NCBI GenBank assembly: GCA_913041805.1
Contig: CAJWIZ010000038.1
Coordinates: forward strand, 1 to 6,157
Source: an uncultured Prochlorococcus sp.
GTDB lineage: Bacteria > Cyanobacteriota > Cyanobacteriia > PCC-6307 > Cyanobiaceae
Length of the DNA: 6,157 bases
Direction of reading: 5' to 3'
Part shown: positions 6,086 to 6,157 of the stretch, one piece after another
Numbering within the stretch: the first letter of the stretch is position 1
Layout: each line of letters opens with the position of its first letter
Notes under the pieces: model-generated
Database searches by the model: none
Seen by the model: the letters and a program-made list of their open reading frames with translations, nothing else
Told to the model about the DNA's origin: nothing
Made by a program: the position numbers and the translations under genes

Positions 6086-6157
6086 TCTTTTTTAGGTTGT
6101 CTATCTTATAGAAGAGTTTTTAAAGAATTATGCAAATAACACAATTAGTTAGTAACT
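6086..6157. other. Non-coding tail downstream of ahcY
   Basis: This 72-bp A+T-rich stretch follows the ahcY stop. It contains a weak hairpin, TCTAT (6100-6104) / ATAGA (6108-6112), followed by a T5 run at 6117-6121, which could be a poor terminator. An exact 11-bp inverted repeat AGTTAGTAACT (6147-6157) abuts the window edge and might be half of a larger stem. An ATG at 6130 opens nine codons to the edge, too little to call a gene. No confident feature can be assigned. Confidence 0.3.

Noticed and set aside
6100..6121. Rho-independent terminator after ahcY
   Set aside because: The stem is 5 bp with a single G:C pair, and the T-run starts 4 nt after it, so it is too weak to call; described only within the non-coding tail.
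6130..6157. Start of a downstream gene (ATG, nine codons)
   Set aside because: Only nine codons are visible with no convincing ribosome site or recognisable N-terminus; could equally be chance.
1..6157. Novel accessory system, mobile element, CRISPR array or tRNA
   Set aside because: All six genes are recognisable chromosomal families filling nearly every base; no direct repeats, transposase or integrase motifs, repeat-spacer pattern or cloverleaf were seen.

Overview
This window looks like core chromosome of a low-GC marine picocyanobacterium, most probably a Prochlorococcus-type organism. That assignment is inference. It rests on the A+T-rich but cyanobacterial-looking proteins, very tight gene packing, a cyanobacterial group 2 sigma factor, a chloroplast/cyanobacterial-type alpha/beta hydrolase, and an S-adenosylhomocysteine hydrolase with the long bacterial/plant-type insertion. 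I cannot name the strain from sequence alone.

Layout, left to right: a sigma-70-family factor cut by the left edge (+, ends 946); an alpha/beta hydrolase (-, 931-1872) whose tail overlaps the sigma gene by 16 bp; a 35-bp divergent gap; mutY (+, 1908-3095), whose C-terminal half carries an apparently intact MutT-like Nudix domain; a pfkB-family sugar kinase, fructokinase-like (+, 3110-4153), 14 bp behind mutY and probably co-transcribed with it; tsaE (-, 4108-4656 as the longest frame), overlapping the kinase tail by 46 bp; and ahcY (+, 4655-6085), head-to-head with tsaE so closely that the longest-frame start codons overlap by 2 bp. The last 72 bp are non-coding as far as I can see.

Functionally these are mostly housekeeping genes rather than one pathway: transcription initiation (sigma), oxidative DNA-damage avoidance (MutY with a MutT-like domain), sugar phosphorylation (PfkB kinase), tRNA t6A modification (TsaE) and the methyl cycle (AhcY). 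The hydrolase substrate is unknown. I found no RNA genes, mobile elements, CRISPR arrays, long repeats or phage genes, and nothing that looks like a new multi-gene system.

The points most worth a second look are the MutY-MutT combination in one polypeptide, the unresolved tsaE/ahcY start region with its pyrimidine-rich leader, and the two convergent gene pairs with overlapping tails.
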